A DNA stretch of 64,000 nucleotides from Flavobacterium gyeonganense (GTDB lineage: Bacteria > Bacteroidota > Bacteroidia > Flavobacteriales > Flavobacteriaceae): contig NZ_CP121112.1 in NCBI RefSeq assembly GCF_029625295.1, positions 5,022,001 through 5,086,000 of the forward strand, given 5' to 3'. Within the stretch, counting starts at the first letter, position 1, and each line of letters begins with the position of its first letter. Below, piece by piece: positions 26,556 through 35,668 of the stretch. The position numbers were made by a program, and so were the translations under genes. The notes below the pieces were generated by a model that searched no databases, had not been told where the DNA came from, and saw only the letters and a list, made by a program, of their open reading frames with translations.

Positions 26556-29500
26556 CTAAAAATTTAAGTTTAGTCCTAAACTATATACACTGGTAATAGG
26601 GTAAAAAGGACTACTATTTCCTGTTGATTGGCTCATCTCAGGATCCCAACCTTCGTAAAAACTATTAAATGTAAATAGGTTCTGTCCTGTTACGTATAGT
26701 CTTAATTTTTGAATTTTTAATGCATCCAATAAAGATTTTGGAAAATTGTATCCTAGTTGTACATTCTTAATTCTTAAAAAACTGGCATTTCTATCCCAAA
26801 AAGTTGAAGGCAAAATAGTTCCACTACCTCCTGACAAACTAGTCAATTTAATATATTCAGCATTTGGATTTGGATTTTCTTCCGTCCATCTATTATCTGC
26901 TTGCCATTGTTGTACCTGACCACCATTATAAAATGCAAAAGCCTGATAAGAACCAATTTGCCTGTTAAATCCTGCTAAACCTTGTAAAAGTACTGACACA
27001 TCAAACCCTTTATAGTCAACTTGTAAATTAGCTCCAAAAGCATATTTTGGAAAATAACTACCGATCACTTTTCGATCATAAGTATTATCTACTTTTCCAT
27101 CTGGCACACCATTAGGTCCACTAATGTCTTTATATCTTACAAATCCCGGCTCAGCTGCATACGGCTGGGTTGGATAGGTAGCCACATCATTGGCATCAAC
27201 AAATAAACCATCTGCTACATAACCATAAGTAGAATTTACTGAATGTCCTACAAATAATCCCCTGTTTATATCCTGATTTAAACCATTCCCTATGCTAGTT
27301 ACTCTATTATTTGTGTAAGAAAAATTAGGAGAAATACCAAAATTAACGGCTCCTATTTTATCTTGATAATTCAATAAAATTTCAAAACCTGTATTTCTAA
27401 CAGAACCTCCATTTACAGTAGGCGGTTCAAGACCTAGTACTTTCGAAACTGTTATTTCAGTCAAAATATCAGAAGTCTTTTTATCAAAATAATCAAGTAC
27501 CACGCCTAATCTTCCACCAAATAAAGTAGCATCTATACCTAAATCTGTTACTGCAGTAGTTTCCCAGGTAATATTAGCGTTAGACAAGCTTGTTGTTGCG
27601 GCTCCTGAAGCAAGGTTTCCTCCGAAAGTGTAATTTTGACCTAGACTAAGAACATTTTGATACGGATAATTCCCAATGTTTTGATTCCCCAATTGTCCCC
27701 AGGATGCTCTAAATTTTAGATTTTGTATCCATCCAACATCTTTTAAGAAATTTTCTTCAGATATTTTCCATCCTGCAGAAACAGATGGAAAAAATCCCCA
27801 TCTCCCATCTTTAGGAAACCTTGAAGTTCCGTCATATCGGCCATTTACTTCTAATAAATAACGATCATTATAGGAGTAATTAATTCTACCAAAATAAGAT
27901 CTTAATCCCCACTCACCAGCCGAACCTGAATTTTGCATATTACTTGGCGAACCTGCATTAAGTTCATACAAAAGATTATTAGGGAAATTATCACGATAAC
28001 CGCTTACATATTCTGAGTAAAATTCTTCCTGAGAAAATCCAGCCAAAACATTAATACTATTTTTATTAATATTTACTGCATATTTTAAAAGAGATTGTAA
28101 TGTAAGGGTATTGTCAAAACCTGAACTTACTCTAAGACTATTAGGACCTAAATATTTGTTTGCATCAAATCTAAAATCTGAAACAAATTCTTTATCACGA
28201 TAATTAGTGTAACGATATCCTACTTTACCACTTAAGGTAAAATTTTTCATGAAATCCCACGCCAATTCCGTTCCTCCTAAAAATAATTTGTTTTTTCTAT
28301 TAGTAAAAGATTCACTATCTAACCAGGCCTGAGGGCTGTAATTATCCTGGTAGCCATAAGTTCCATCTGATTTTTTTGCTGCAAAAATTGGTCCTTGCCT
28401 TACTGCAAAACTAATCATGTTGGTCATATCACCTTCGTAATGACGAGGCTCATCTGTGTTTGCAGAATACCCACTTAAATTAGTTGTAAGCTTTAAATTT
28501 CTTTTTACCTGACTATCAAAATTCAACTGAAAATTATATCTCTTATAATTATTTTCTGCAACAACACCATCCTGATCAAGATATCCTAAAGAAAAAAGAA
28601 AAGTATTTTTTTCATCTCCTCCGGTAAAACTAAAGTTATGGCTCATTTGCAGACCTGACCCTGATGTTAAAAGATTTTTCAAATGAGGAACATTCGGATA
28701 ATTATCGGGGTCAGATTGATTTCTAAACTTTTCTATTTCAGCAGCTGTGTAGGATGGACTCCCTCCCATATTTGAATTTGCCTCATTACGTAAAGTTGCA
28801 TAGGTGGCAGAATCAACAAAATCCGGAAGCGCAGTTACTTTTTGAAATCCAACATAGGTATTATACCCCACTGTCAACATTCCTTTTTTTCCTCTTTTAG
28901 TTTCAATAAGTATAACTCCATTCGCTGCACGAGTACCATAAATAGAAGCTGAAGCGGCATCTTTTAATATCGAAACACTTTTAATGTTATTTGGGTCAAC
29001 ATCATTTAAAGAACTCGCAAGTCCGTCAATTAAAACAAGCGGATCGTTTCCTGCCCCTGAAAAAGTACCTATCCCTCTCAAACGGATAGATGCCCCATCA
29101 TTTCCGGGACGGCCTGAACCTTGCTGAACTGTTACACCACTTGCTAAACCTGATAATGCTTGTGATGCCTGTGTAATAGGACGATTTTCTATTTCTTTTG
29201 CTGAAATTGAACTTACAGATCCTGTTAAGTTTACTTTCTTTTGACTCCCATATCCTACTACAATCACTTCTTGCAGCTGGCTCAATTCTTCTTTTAAAGT
29301 AATAGTAAAAAAGGTATTATTTGAAACGTTTACTTTTTGAGTTATATATCCTAAAAATGTAAAAGTTAATACATCATTTTTTGATGCATCGATCACAAAT
29401 TTACCGTCAAAATCTGTTGTTGTAGATTTATTTGTGCCATCAACAGTAATATTTACTCCGGGAACTGTTTGCCCATCAACTGAAGTAACTATTCCCTTTA

Positions 29501-29582
29501 CAGGAACATCCTGAGCATTAGCAAAAAGCCCAATAAACAATATCATATAAAATATTGTCTTTTTTAAAAATTTTCTGGTCAT
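26556..29582 (-). CDS. SusC/RagA-type TonB-linked outer-membrane transporter
   Basis: A 1008-residue outer-membrane glycan importer. In order: signal peptide (about 1-23, ending ANAQ), carboxypeptidase-regulatory-like domain (about 27-100), TonB-box-like EVIVVGYGSQKK (about 105-117), plug with the SusC signature KDAASASIYGTRAANGVILIETKRG (read in two halves: DAASASIYG and AANGVI), and a large barrel ending in SLGLNLNF. It forms the first gene of a three-gene utilisation locus with SusD and a GH29 fucosidase. No regulator gene of the HTCS or SusR type lies next to it. A pair of LacI-type palindromes lies about 270 bases upstream. Confidence 0.93.
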   Translation of the reverse strand: MTRKFLKKTIFYMILFIGLFANAQDVPVKGIVTSVDGQTVPGVNITVDGTNKSTTTDFDGKFVIDASKNDVLTFTFLGYITQKVNVSNNTFFTITLKEELSQLQEVIVVGYGSQKKVNLTGSVSSISAKEIENRPITQASQALSGLASGVTVQQGSGRPGNDGASIRLRGIGTFSGAGNDPLVLIDGLASSLNDVDPNNIKSVSILKDAASASIYGTRAANGVILIETKRGKKGMLTVGYNTYVGFQKVTALPDFVDSATYATLRNEANSNMGGSPSYTAAEIEKFRNQSDPDNYPNVPHLKNLLTSGSGLQMSHNFSFTGGDEKNTFLFSLGYLDQDGVVAENNYKRYNFQLNFDSQVKRNLKLTTNLSGYSANTDEPRHYEGDMTNMISFAVRQGPIFAAKKSDGTYGYQDNYSPQAWLDSESFTNRKNKLFLGGTELAWDFMKNFTLSGKVGYRYTNYRDKEFVSDFRFDANKYLGPNSLRVSSGFDNTLTLQSLLKYAVNINKNSINVLAGFSQEEFYSEYVSGYRDNFPNNLLYELNAGSPSNMQNSGSAGEWGLRSYFGRINYSYNDRYLLEVNGRYDGTSRFPKDGRWGFFPSVSAGWKISEENFLKDVGWIQNLKFRASWGQLGNQNIGNYPYQNVLSLGQNYTFGGNLASGAATTSLSNANITWETTAVTDLGIDATLFGGRLGVVLDYFDKKTSDILTEITVSKVLGLEPPTVNGGSVRNTGFEILLNYQDKIGAVNFGISPNFSYTNNRVTSIGNGLNQDINRGLFVGHSVNSTYGYVADGLFVDANDVATYPTQPYAAEPGFVRYKDISGPNGVPDGKVDNTYDRKVIGSYFPKYAFGANLQVDYKGFDVSVLLQGLAGFNRQIGSYQAFAFYNGGQVQQWQADNRWTEENPNPNAEYIKLTSLSGGSGTILPSTFWDRNASFLRIKNVQLGYNFPKSLLDALKIQKLRLYVTGQNLFTFNSFYEGWDPEMSQSTGNSSPFYPITSVYSLGLNLNF

Positions 29583-30237
29583 AATTTGTTTGGTTTAAAT
29601 AGTTATTAAGTCGTTTCAAATAAAGCTTAATTATATATTTACGTTTTTATCATTTTAACAACACAATAAGCATCGAAAAACAAATAATTTTAGAAGTATA
29701 AAAAACATAAATTATTGACATATATTTTAAATTAAAATCATATTTACATATATAAAATTTTATTATTTATATTTTTTAAACTATTTAGTAAAAAACAAGC
29801 AAAACAAATTTATAATCTACAGGGATTAAATATATTATTCAAAAACGATTTTTTATTATATAAAAACGTTTTTATTAGATAATTTTTAACTTTTCAGGTT
29901 AATGATCTACTTAAGAAGTTTTATTTATTAATGGCAAAACGGCTTGAAAAACTGACAGAAAATAAAAATTGAATGTATAACATTAAAATCCTGACCTTTC
30001 TGTCGCTAGATTTCAAAAATGGTTATATTTAGTTATTGCGGCTTCCTTGGCAAGAAGTTACTTTTGCAGATATTATAACCCAAAGATTATCAAAGACTGC
30101 TTCATTTTTTTGTCGTTCCTAATCACTAATTTATTCTTTAAAAGCAGTAAAGAAACTTATTATCAATAAATAAGATTTCATTTTAAAAAACCTGAAATCA
30201 AAATTTAGTACAACCCTATTTATTTGAATATTAAATA
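29583..30237. other. 655-base divergent intergenic region
   Basis: Very AT-rich, with no open frame of note. It holds the two palindromes at 29840-29873 and must contain the promoters of the SusC gene (minus) and the propeller gene (plus). A minus-strand -7 candidate, TAAATTTG (complement of 29805-29812), lacks a well-spaced -33 element. I recognise nothing else. Confidence 0.5.
29840..29873. promoter_or_regulatory. Pair of LacI-family-like operator palindromes
   Basis: AAAAACGTTTTT (29862-29873) is a perfect 12-base palindrome with a central CG. AAAAACGATTTTT (29841-29853) is a near copy. The CG centres are 21 bases apart, two helical turns. A central CG in an A/T palindrome is the hallmark of LacI-family sites. 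No cognate regulator gene is in the window. Confidence 0.4.
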
Positions 30238-31074
30238 ATGAAAAAAATAATTCTCATTTTATTTACAACATTGATTCCTGCTATCACTTTTAGTCAGAAC
30301 ATTACCAAAATATGGGAATCAGATTCTCTTTTCTTAAAACCTGAATCAGCACTTTATGACTCTTCAAAACAGGTTCTTTACATCTCAAATATAAACGGCG
30401 AATATCTGGCAAAAGATGGCAATGGATTTATTTCCATGCTTAAAACAAATGGTAAAATTGAAGTTTTAAAATGGGTTGATGGATTGGATAACCCTCAGGG
30501 AATGGGCTTATATAAGAAAAAATTATATGTTGCAGATCTTAACAGAGTGGTGCAGATAAATACTAAAACAGCTAAAATTGAAAAAGTATATCATGTAGAA
30601 AATGCTATATTCCTTAACGATATAACAACAGATACCAATGGAGACATTTACGTTTCTGACTGCTTTGGGAACAAGATTTATAAAATATCTGATGGAAAAA
30701 TAAATGTATGGTGTGAATCCGGCTTTCTTTCTAAACCAAATGGATTGTTATGCACTAAAGAAAATCTTTTAGTGCTGAATATGCAAAGTAAAACTGCTTA
30801 CGCAATAAACAAACTAACCAAAAAATCTCATCAGATTTTTAGCGGAATTGATAATCTTGATGGTATTGTCAGTAATGGAAAAAATGGCTATATAGTTTCA
30901 GGAGCCTGGCAGGGACAACTCTTTAATATTGATGGAGACGGAAATAAAAAATTACTGATTGATCTGGGAAAAGAAAAAATTATTACCGCAGATATAGAAT
31001 ACATCGCAAATGATAATTTGCTCATTGTACCTACTTTAGATAAAACGGTATTAGGATTTCGACTGACATATTAG
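30238..31074 (+). CDS. Secreted SMP-30/gluconolactonase-like beta-propeller protein
   Basis: A 278-residue protein with a signal peptide (about 1-19, ending TFSQ), therefore periplasmic or secreted. Repeating blades contain patterns such as LYISNINGEY, GLYKKKLYVADL, DIYVSDCFGNKIYKI and NLLVLNM, spaced about 40-45 residues apart, which fits a six-bladed propeller of the SMP-30/LRE type. Members include calcium-dependent lactonases, but many secreted ones are unassigned. The usual metal-binding Asn/Asp positions may be NDITTD and NLDGIV. It is transcribed away from the fucose locus, so a role in sugar lactone metabolism is possible but unproven. Confidence 0.7.
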   Translation: MKKIILILFTTLIPAITFSQNITKIWESDSLFLKPESALYDSSKQVLYISNINGEYLAKDGNGFISMLKTNGKIEVLKWVDGLDNPQGMGLYKKKLYVADLNRVVQINTKTAKIEKVYHVENAIFLNDITTDTNGDIYVSDCFGNKIYKISDGKINVWCESGFLSKPNGLLCTKENLLVLNMQSKTAYAINKLTKKSHQIFSGIDNLDGIVSNGKNGYIVSGAWQGQLFNIDGDGNKKLLIDLGKEKIITADIEYIANDNLLIVPTLDKTVLGFRLTY

Positions 31075-31200
31075 GAATCATTCATTTTGCTTAATAACAA
31101 GTATCATTAATTTCATTAATGTTTGATAAAAAAATCACAAATATACAATTCAATAATAAACTGATTTCTTAACCTAAAATGAATATAGCTAAAAAATAGT

Positions 31201-31608
31201 ATGTGTGAAATTGAAAAATTAATTCCGCATCGGACTCCTTTTTTATTCGTAGATCAAATAATATCATTTTCAAATGAAACAATTATTGGTATCAAAACTT
31301 TTGATGAAAGAGATCTTTGGTTAAGAGGAAGCGTTCCTGAATCCGAGTATATTCCCGGAACAATTTTGATCGAATCAATGGCCCAATGCGGAGGTGCAGG
31401 TGTAAAACTTTTAGGAATAACCAGTGGTTTTTTTGGTCTTGTATCCATAGAAGATACAGAATTTTATACAGCTGCAAGATTTAAAGATCAAATAAAATTT
31501 ATAATAAAAAATATTCGTTTAAGTGAAAAGATAATCAAACAGTCAGGAATTGCATATGTGGCCGATAAAAAGATTATAAAGGCAAGCTGGATGTGTGTCA
31601 AAATATAA
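31201..31608 (+). CDS. FabZ-like hot-dog-fold protein, atypical active site
   Basis: A 135-residue cytoplasmic protein. The start (IEKLIPHRTPFLFVDQI) and the helix motif PGTILIESMAQCGG match beta-hydroxyacyl-ACP dehydratase FabZ, and the Glu of the ESMAQ motif is kept. Where FabZ has GHFPxxPxMPG, with the catalytic His, this protein reads GSVPESEYIPG, so that His is replaced by Ser. Either it no longer dehydrates or it acts on acyl chains in another way (binding, thioesterase). It stands alone, 126 bases after the propeller gene. A housekeeping FabZ presumably exists elsewhere in the genome. Confidence 0.72.
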   Translation: MCEIEKLIPHRTPFLFVDQIISFSNETIIGIKTFDERDLWLRGSVPESEYIPGTILIESMAQCGGAGVKLLGITSGFFGLVSIEDTEFYTAARFKDQIKFIIKNIRLSEKIIKQSGIAYVADKKIIKASWMCVKI

Positions 31609-31763
31609 TAGTATTTAATACTGGAATCGATCCTTTTTATGCAACGCAAAGTGCATATATTTTTCTAAAAATTCACACCTAAAATCTAATAAATCTTTCT
31701 AAAATGACACAGCCATTGCAAGTCCATACTCTCTTCCATTATATACTGGCAGAACCATTCCGT

Positions 31764-32447
31764 TTAGGTTTTCCTTTTTTTGAATATTTTTTTGCTAATT
31801 ACAGGATGAAGCCAATAGGCTATTTTAGTACTCAAAATTCCAATACCGGCTCCGGCTGCAACATCACTAAACCAATGCCTGTCATTGTACATCCTGAAAA
31901 ATCCTGTACCTGCAGCGACCAAATATCCTGAAATGCCGTACCAGACAGATACATCTTTATATTCCTGATACAGAAATTCAGCCCCCATAAAAGCAGTTGC
32001 TGTATGTCCGGAAGGAAATGAGTTGTTTGAAGTCCCATCAGGTCTCATCTCGTTTCCGGTCATTTTAATTACATTTACCGTTGTACCCATAATTAAATAA
32101 GCTGAAGCGAGGATAATCGTGCGGTCTTTGAAATTATTTTTACCTTTAACACCTGCTGAATTCAGAGCATAAACAGACAAAAAAGCAGAGTACTGCGAAA
32201 AATCATCAATCGTAAACTTCTTGTCAATATGTTCATTTATTTCATTTTTAGTATCTGAATTGATGTCTTTAAGTGTGTGACTTTCGAGTCCAATAACTCC
32301 ATATCCAATTAAAACACTTGGAATAATTAATGCTTCATATTTAAATTTTAGCTCTTTATTAAAGCTAAGACTATCTGGATTTTTTGACTGTCCAAAGGTG
32401 CATAAAGTCAAAAGGCTACTTACAATAAACAGCTGTATTTTCATCAT
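31764..32447 (-). CDS. PAP2-family membrane-associated phosphatase
   Basis: A 227-residue protein with a signal-like N-terminus (about 1-19, ending TFGQ). The three phosphatase motifs are complete: KMTGNEMRP (K-x6-RP), PSGHT and RMYNDRHWFSDV (R-x5-H-x3-D). It therefore likely removes phosphate from lipid or small phosphate esters in the periplasm (phosphatidate or undecaprenyl-diphosphate type). Hydrophobic segments surround the motifs. A C-terminal basic tail (KKIFKKRKT) ends the protein. It is a single gene converging on the FabZ-like gene. Confidence 0.87.
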   Translation of the reverse strand: MMKIQLFIVSSLLTLCTFGQSKNPDSLSFNKELKFKYEALIIPSVLIGYGVIGLESHTLKDINSDTKNEINEHIDKKFTIDDFSQYSAFLSVYALNSAGVKGKNNFKDRTIILASAYLIMGTTVNVIKMTGNEMRPDGTSNNSFPSGHTATAFMGAEFLYQEYKDVSVWYGISGYLVAAGTGFFRMYNDRHWFSDVAAGAGIGILSTKIAYWLHPVISKKIFKKRKT

Positions 32448-33260
32448 TTTATAATTTTACAGCCTTGGGTTTAGACTGAAGGTTAAAAAGAAATGCTTTT
32501 TTCTAAGGATATTAGAGGCTTAGTCAATAATTTCCTCAAATTTAAAAAAAATAATAAATTAGTCTTACAAAAATTAAATCTATATTCAGATTTTAATTAT
32601 TAAATGAATTGTTTTCTCTTAACATTTCAATTAAATATTCAATTAAAAACAGATCACTTTATAGCATAAAATTTGCTGGAATAACACCCTCATTCCGGAT
32701 TATTAGAATTAGAACTATAATATGATTATTTCAAATCTAAATTAACATAATTCTTTACTAAAAATAATAAGTTTCAAATTTAGAACCATTCTACATTTTT
32801 CCCATACAATTACATTCTTTTTTAATGTAATTTTATACTGAATCAAAACCAAAAACACTGAAATTAAACCTGTTACAAATAAAAACACTTTAGATTCCGT
32901 TCTCAAAAAATTGCTATCAAAATTGATAACGTAAATAATAAAACAAAAGCCTTTATTAAATTTCCGGGTCTACATGAAAAAAAAGATGCCGCTAAAAATT
33001 ATCCGGACTAAGAAACATCCGAATTGTAGTGTTCACAGGCACATTTCTAATGAAATTTAAAAATATAAATGTGTTATATCAAGAATTACATTCCTAACCA
33101 ATTCAAATACAAAGAAAAATCATTTGTTTGATTTAAAACAATGTAAAGATATCTTCCAAAACCAAAATCAGTTTTAAATAAGACAGGCTTCATTGAAAAA
33201 GCTTTGGCGGAGGAAAAGGCAATAGTAATTCGTTCTGAGAAACTTAATAACTCAAAAGAA
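32448..33260. other. About 810 bases without a recognised gene
   Basis: The longest gene-free stretch in the window. It is AT-rich with no open frame longer than about 30 codons that looks coding and no strong hairpin. A frame-compatible TTG at 33204 extends the VIT gene leftward but looks like chance. It could hold a decayed gene or a small RNA; I can support neither. Confidence 0.5.
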
Positions 33261-33971
33261 ATGAAAACAGAAAACCATTACATCATCAGAAGTGGATGGC
33301 TAAGGGCTGCTGTACTGGGCGCAAATGATGGAATTTTATCTACTGCGAGTTTAGTAATTGGTATTGCGGCAGCAAGTACAACAAGAGAGCCTATTATACT
33401 TGCCGCTGCTGCGGGTATAACTGCAGGAGCTCTTTCGATGGCTGCAGGCGAATATGTATCGGTAAGTTCACAAGCAGATGTTGAAACCTCAGACCTGAAA
33501 CGTGAAAAGCTAGAGCTCGAAACCGACCCTGAGGCTGAACTGGAAGAGCTCACCAATATTTATATTCAAAGAGGATTAAATAAAGAACTCGCCCGTAAAA
33601 CTGCAGAAGAGTTAACCGCTCATAATGCGCTTGAAGCACACGCACGAGATGAACTAGGCATTAATGAAATTACGCAGGCCAATCCTTTTATGGCTGCTTT
33701 CGCTTCAGCTCTCTCTTTTGTGATTGGCGGACTCCTGCCGCTACTGACAGCAGTTTTTGCACCAGTACAAAAAATGGTTCTATATCAGTACTGCTTTTCA
33801 ATACTTTTCTTAGCATTCTCCGGAATCCTGGCAGCTAAAGCAGGCGGATCGCATACTTTAAAAGCTGTGTTGCGTATCTGCCTTTGGGGTACATTTGCAA
33901 TGGCTGCTTCAGCCCTTGTAGGACATCTTTTGGGGTTCAGAATGTTTAAGTTTTACAGATTCAAAATTTAA
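33261..33971 (+). CDS. VIT1/CCC1-family iron/manganese transporter
   Basis: A 236-residue membrane protein from the ATG at 33261 (an upstream TTG at 33204 would add 19 residues and is less likely). Seen: GANDGILSTASLVIGIAAA in helix 1, AGALSMAAGEYVSVSSQ in helix 2, a cytoplasmic Glu-rich segment (about 75-140, with EELTAHNALEAHARDELGI) that in plant VIT1 binds metal, then three more helices. The family moves Fe(II) or Mn(II) out of the cytoplasm. It lies 75 bases before the thioredoxin-ApbE operon in the same direction and might be co-transcribed. No TCTAAATAA operator is near it. Confidence 0.88.
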   Translation: MKTENHYIIRSGWLRAAVLGANDGILSTASLVIGIAAASTTREPIILAAAAGITAGALSMAAGEYVSVSSQADVETSDLKREKLELETDPEAELEELTNIYIQRGLNKELARKTAEELTAHNALEAHARDELGINEITQANPFMAAFASALSFVIGGLLPLLTAVFAPVQKMVLYQYCFSILFLAFSGILAAKAGGSHTLKAVLRICLWGTFAMAASALVGHLLGFRMFKFYRFKI

Positions 33972-34046
33972 TCAAATCTTAAGTCGGATAAAAAACCAAA
34001 AAGACACATATTTCGTTAATTAGTATAATATAAACATGTCATCAAG

Positions 34047-34487
34047 ATGAAACTAATTACAATGTTCCTTTTATTAGGTATTCTTCCCGGAACTATAAAA
34101 TGGGAAACTGATTTTGATACTGCAAAAAAGACAGCCAGAGAGCAGCACCGCCTCATCCTGCTTAATTTTTCGGGATCCGACTGGTGCGGTCCCTGTATCC
34201 TAACGCGCAGGGACTATCTTGAGAATCCAGGCTTTACAGAAATGGCCGATCAAAAGCTTGTACTGGTCAATGCTGATTTTCCACGCAAAAAGAAAAATAT
34301 CCCGTCTGCCGATCAGGTAAAAAGAAATGAGGCACTGGCCGAAATTTACAACAAAGAGGGCAGTTTTCCACTAACCCTTCTTCTGGACGCAGAGGGTAAG
34401 GTTATCAAAATCTGGCATGGAAAACCGGAAAGCTCACCTGAGCAGTGGACTGCCGAAATCAAATCATTATGTGACAACCAAAAATAA
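34047..34487 (+). CDS. Periplasmic thioredoxin-like protein
   Basis: A 146-residue protein with a short signal-like N-terminus (about 1-16) and a thioredoxin fold. The active site is SGSDWCGPC (Cys about 46 and 49), followed by the cis-Pro region GSFPLTLLLD. The FSGSDWCGPC form is typical of envelope thioredoxins of Bacteroidota, and it probably reduces or forms disulphides, or loads metal. Its stop codon is one base from the ApbE start, so translation is likely coupled. The following DUF4266 protein ends in GGGCGCN, a plausible redox client. Confidence 0.85.
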   Translation: MKLITMFLLLGILPGTIKWETDFDTAKKTAREQHRLILLNFSGSDWCGPCILTRRDYLENPGFTEMADQKLVLVNADFPRKKKNIPSADQVKRNEALAEIYNKEGSFPLTLLLDAEGKVIKIWHGKPESSPEQWTAEIKSLCDNQK

Positions 34488-34488
34488 G

Positions 34489-35421
34489 ATGGCAGCTGTA
34501 CAGAAATATTCCCAGTCCATGAAACTGATGGGAAATATATTCACCATTACTGTTACAGCAGCTGATCAGGCTACTGCTGACGAACACATTAATGCTGCCA
34601 CTGAAGAGATTAAACGCATTGAAAAACTTCTTACCACCTATAAAGATGACAGTCAGACCAATCAGATTAATGCTGCTGCCGGTATTCATCCTGTAAAGGT
34701 TGAGCCGGAAGTTTTTAATCTAATCGAAAGGTCACTTGGCATTTCTGGCATCACCCAGGGAGCCTTTGATATTTCATACGGAAGCATCGATAAGACCCTT
34801 TGGAATTTTGACCGTACCATGACCTCACTTCCAGATAGTGAAACAGCGTTAAAGATGGTACACCTGATTGACTACAGAAATATAATTCTGGATAAAGAAA
34901 ATACGACTGTATTTTTAAAAGAAAAAGGAATGCGTATCGGCTTTGGAGGAATCGGAAAAGGTTATGCAGCCGAAATGGCAAAACAGATCCTGCTGAAACG
35001 CGATGTAAAGAGCGGAATCATTAATGCCAGCGGTGATTTATGTGCATGGGGGTTACAACCAGACGGCAGCAGATGGACTATTGGAGTAGCTGATCCGGAC
35101 ACTCCAAATGCCGCTTTTTCTTACATGGAAATATCCAATAGAGCAGTAGCCACATCCGGAAATTATGAAAAATTTGTAACCATTAATGGCAAAAAATATT
35201 CGCATACCATAGATCCCAAAACAGGCCTTCCGATAACAGGAATAAAAAGCGTCACTATTATCGCATCAAATGCTGAATTTGCAGATGCCATGGCCACTCC
35301 GATAGCGGTTATGGGAATTAAGGCCGGTTTATTTTTAATCGATCAGATTCCGGATTTGCATTGTATAATAATAGATGACAATAATAAAATTTACACTTCC
35401 AAAAACATTCGCCTAAAATGA
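34489..35421 (+). CDS. apbE: FAD:protein FMN transferase ApbE
   Basis: A 310-residue enzyme that attaches FMN covalently to Thr or Ser of extracytoplasmic proteins, using FAD. Seen: LMGNIFTITV at the start of the ApbE fold, GGIGKGYAAEMAKQ, the INASGDLCAWG loop, and SHTIDPKTGLPI near the C-terminus with the nucleotide/metal-binding Asp. No signal peptide is obvious from the ATG at 34489; a second Met (34519) is an alternative start. The start is chosen because the longer frame from 34417 overlaps the thioredoxin gene by 71 bases. It overlaps the DUF4266 start by four bases (ATGA). No classical FMN-binding target (NqrC- or FMN_bind-type) is in the operon. Confidence 0.92.
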   Translation: MAAVQKYSQSMKLMGNIFTITVTAADQATADEHINAATEEIKRIEKLLTTYKDDSQTNQINAAAGIHPVKVEPEVFNLIERSLGISGITQGAFDISYGSIDKTLWNFDRTMTSLPDSETALKMVHLIDYRNIILDKENTTVFLKEKGMRIGFGGIGKGYAAEMAKQILLKRDVKSGIINASGDLCAWGLQPDGSRWTIGVADPDTPNAAFSYMEISNRAVATSGNYEKFVTINGKKYSHTIDPKTGLPITGIKSVTIIASNAEFADAMATPIAVMGIKAGLFLIDQIPDLHCIIIDDNNKIYTSKNIRLK

Positions 35422-35651
35422 AAAATCAAAAGCAGCAAAATCTCGTACTCTTGTGCAGTATTGCTTTAGCAGGCATTCTCACATCATCATGTACTTCTGT
35501 AAAAGAATATCAGAAGGGAAAAATCAATGATTCTGAAATGGTGCTTGCCAACAGGAAAATTGAAAAAACAGAACTAAGTTTTCAATCCTACCGCGAGGGA
35601 GCTTCCGGGGCAAATGCAGGCAAAAGCGGCGGAGGCTGTGGCTGTAACTAA
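35418..35651 (+). CDS. DUF4266 lipoprotein, C-terminal GGGCGCN
   Basis: A 77-residue lipoprotein: hydrophobic signal (about 10-22), lipobox ILTSSC with the lipidated Cys at about residue 25, then a charged helix (NDSEMVLANRKIEKTE) and a Gly-rich end. The last seven residues GGGCGCN are a family hallmark of DUF4266. Before them comes EGASGANAG, which resembles the ApbE target motif (D-x-x-S/T-G-A-T) but has Asn where the flavinylated Thr would be. Function unknown. It is always, in my experience, seen with DUF3570 and ApbE genes. Overlap with apbE means coupled translation. Confidence 0.85.
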   Translation: MKNQKQQNLVLLCSIALAGILTSSCTSVKEYQKGKINDSEMVLANRKIEKTELSFQSYREGASGANAGKSGGGCGCN

Positions 35652-35668
35652 TTTGATATCATAAACAG

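Noticed and set aside
33204..33260. TTG-initiated extension of the VIT gene
   Set aside because: The family starts near the ATG at 33261 and the extension shows no conserved feature.
34417..34488. Upstream start of ApbE inside the thioredoxin gene
   Set aside because: It overlaps the thioredoxin reading frame; the ATG one base after the thioredoxin stop fits the family and suggests coupled translation.
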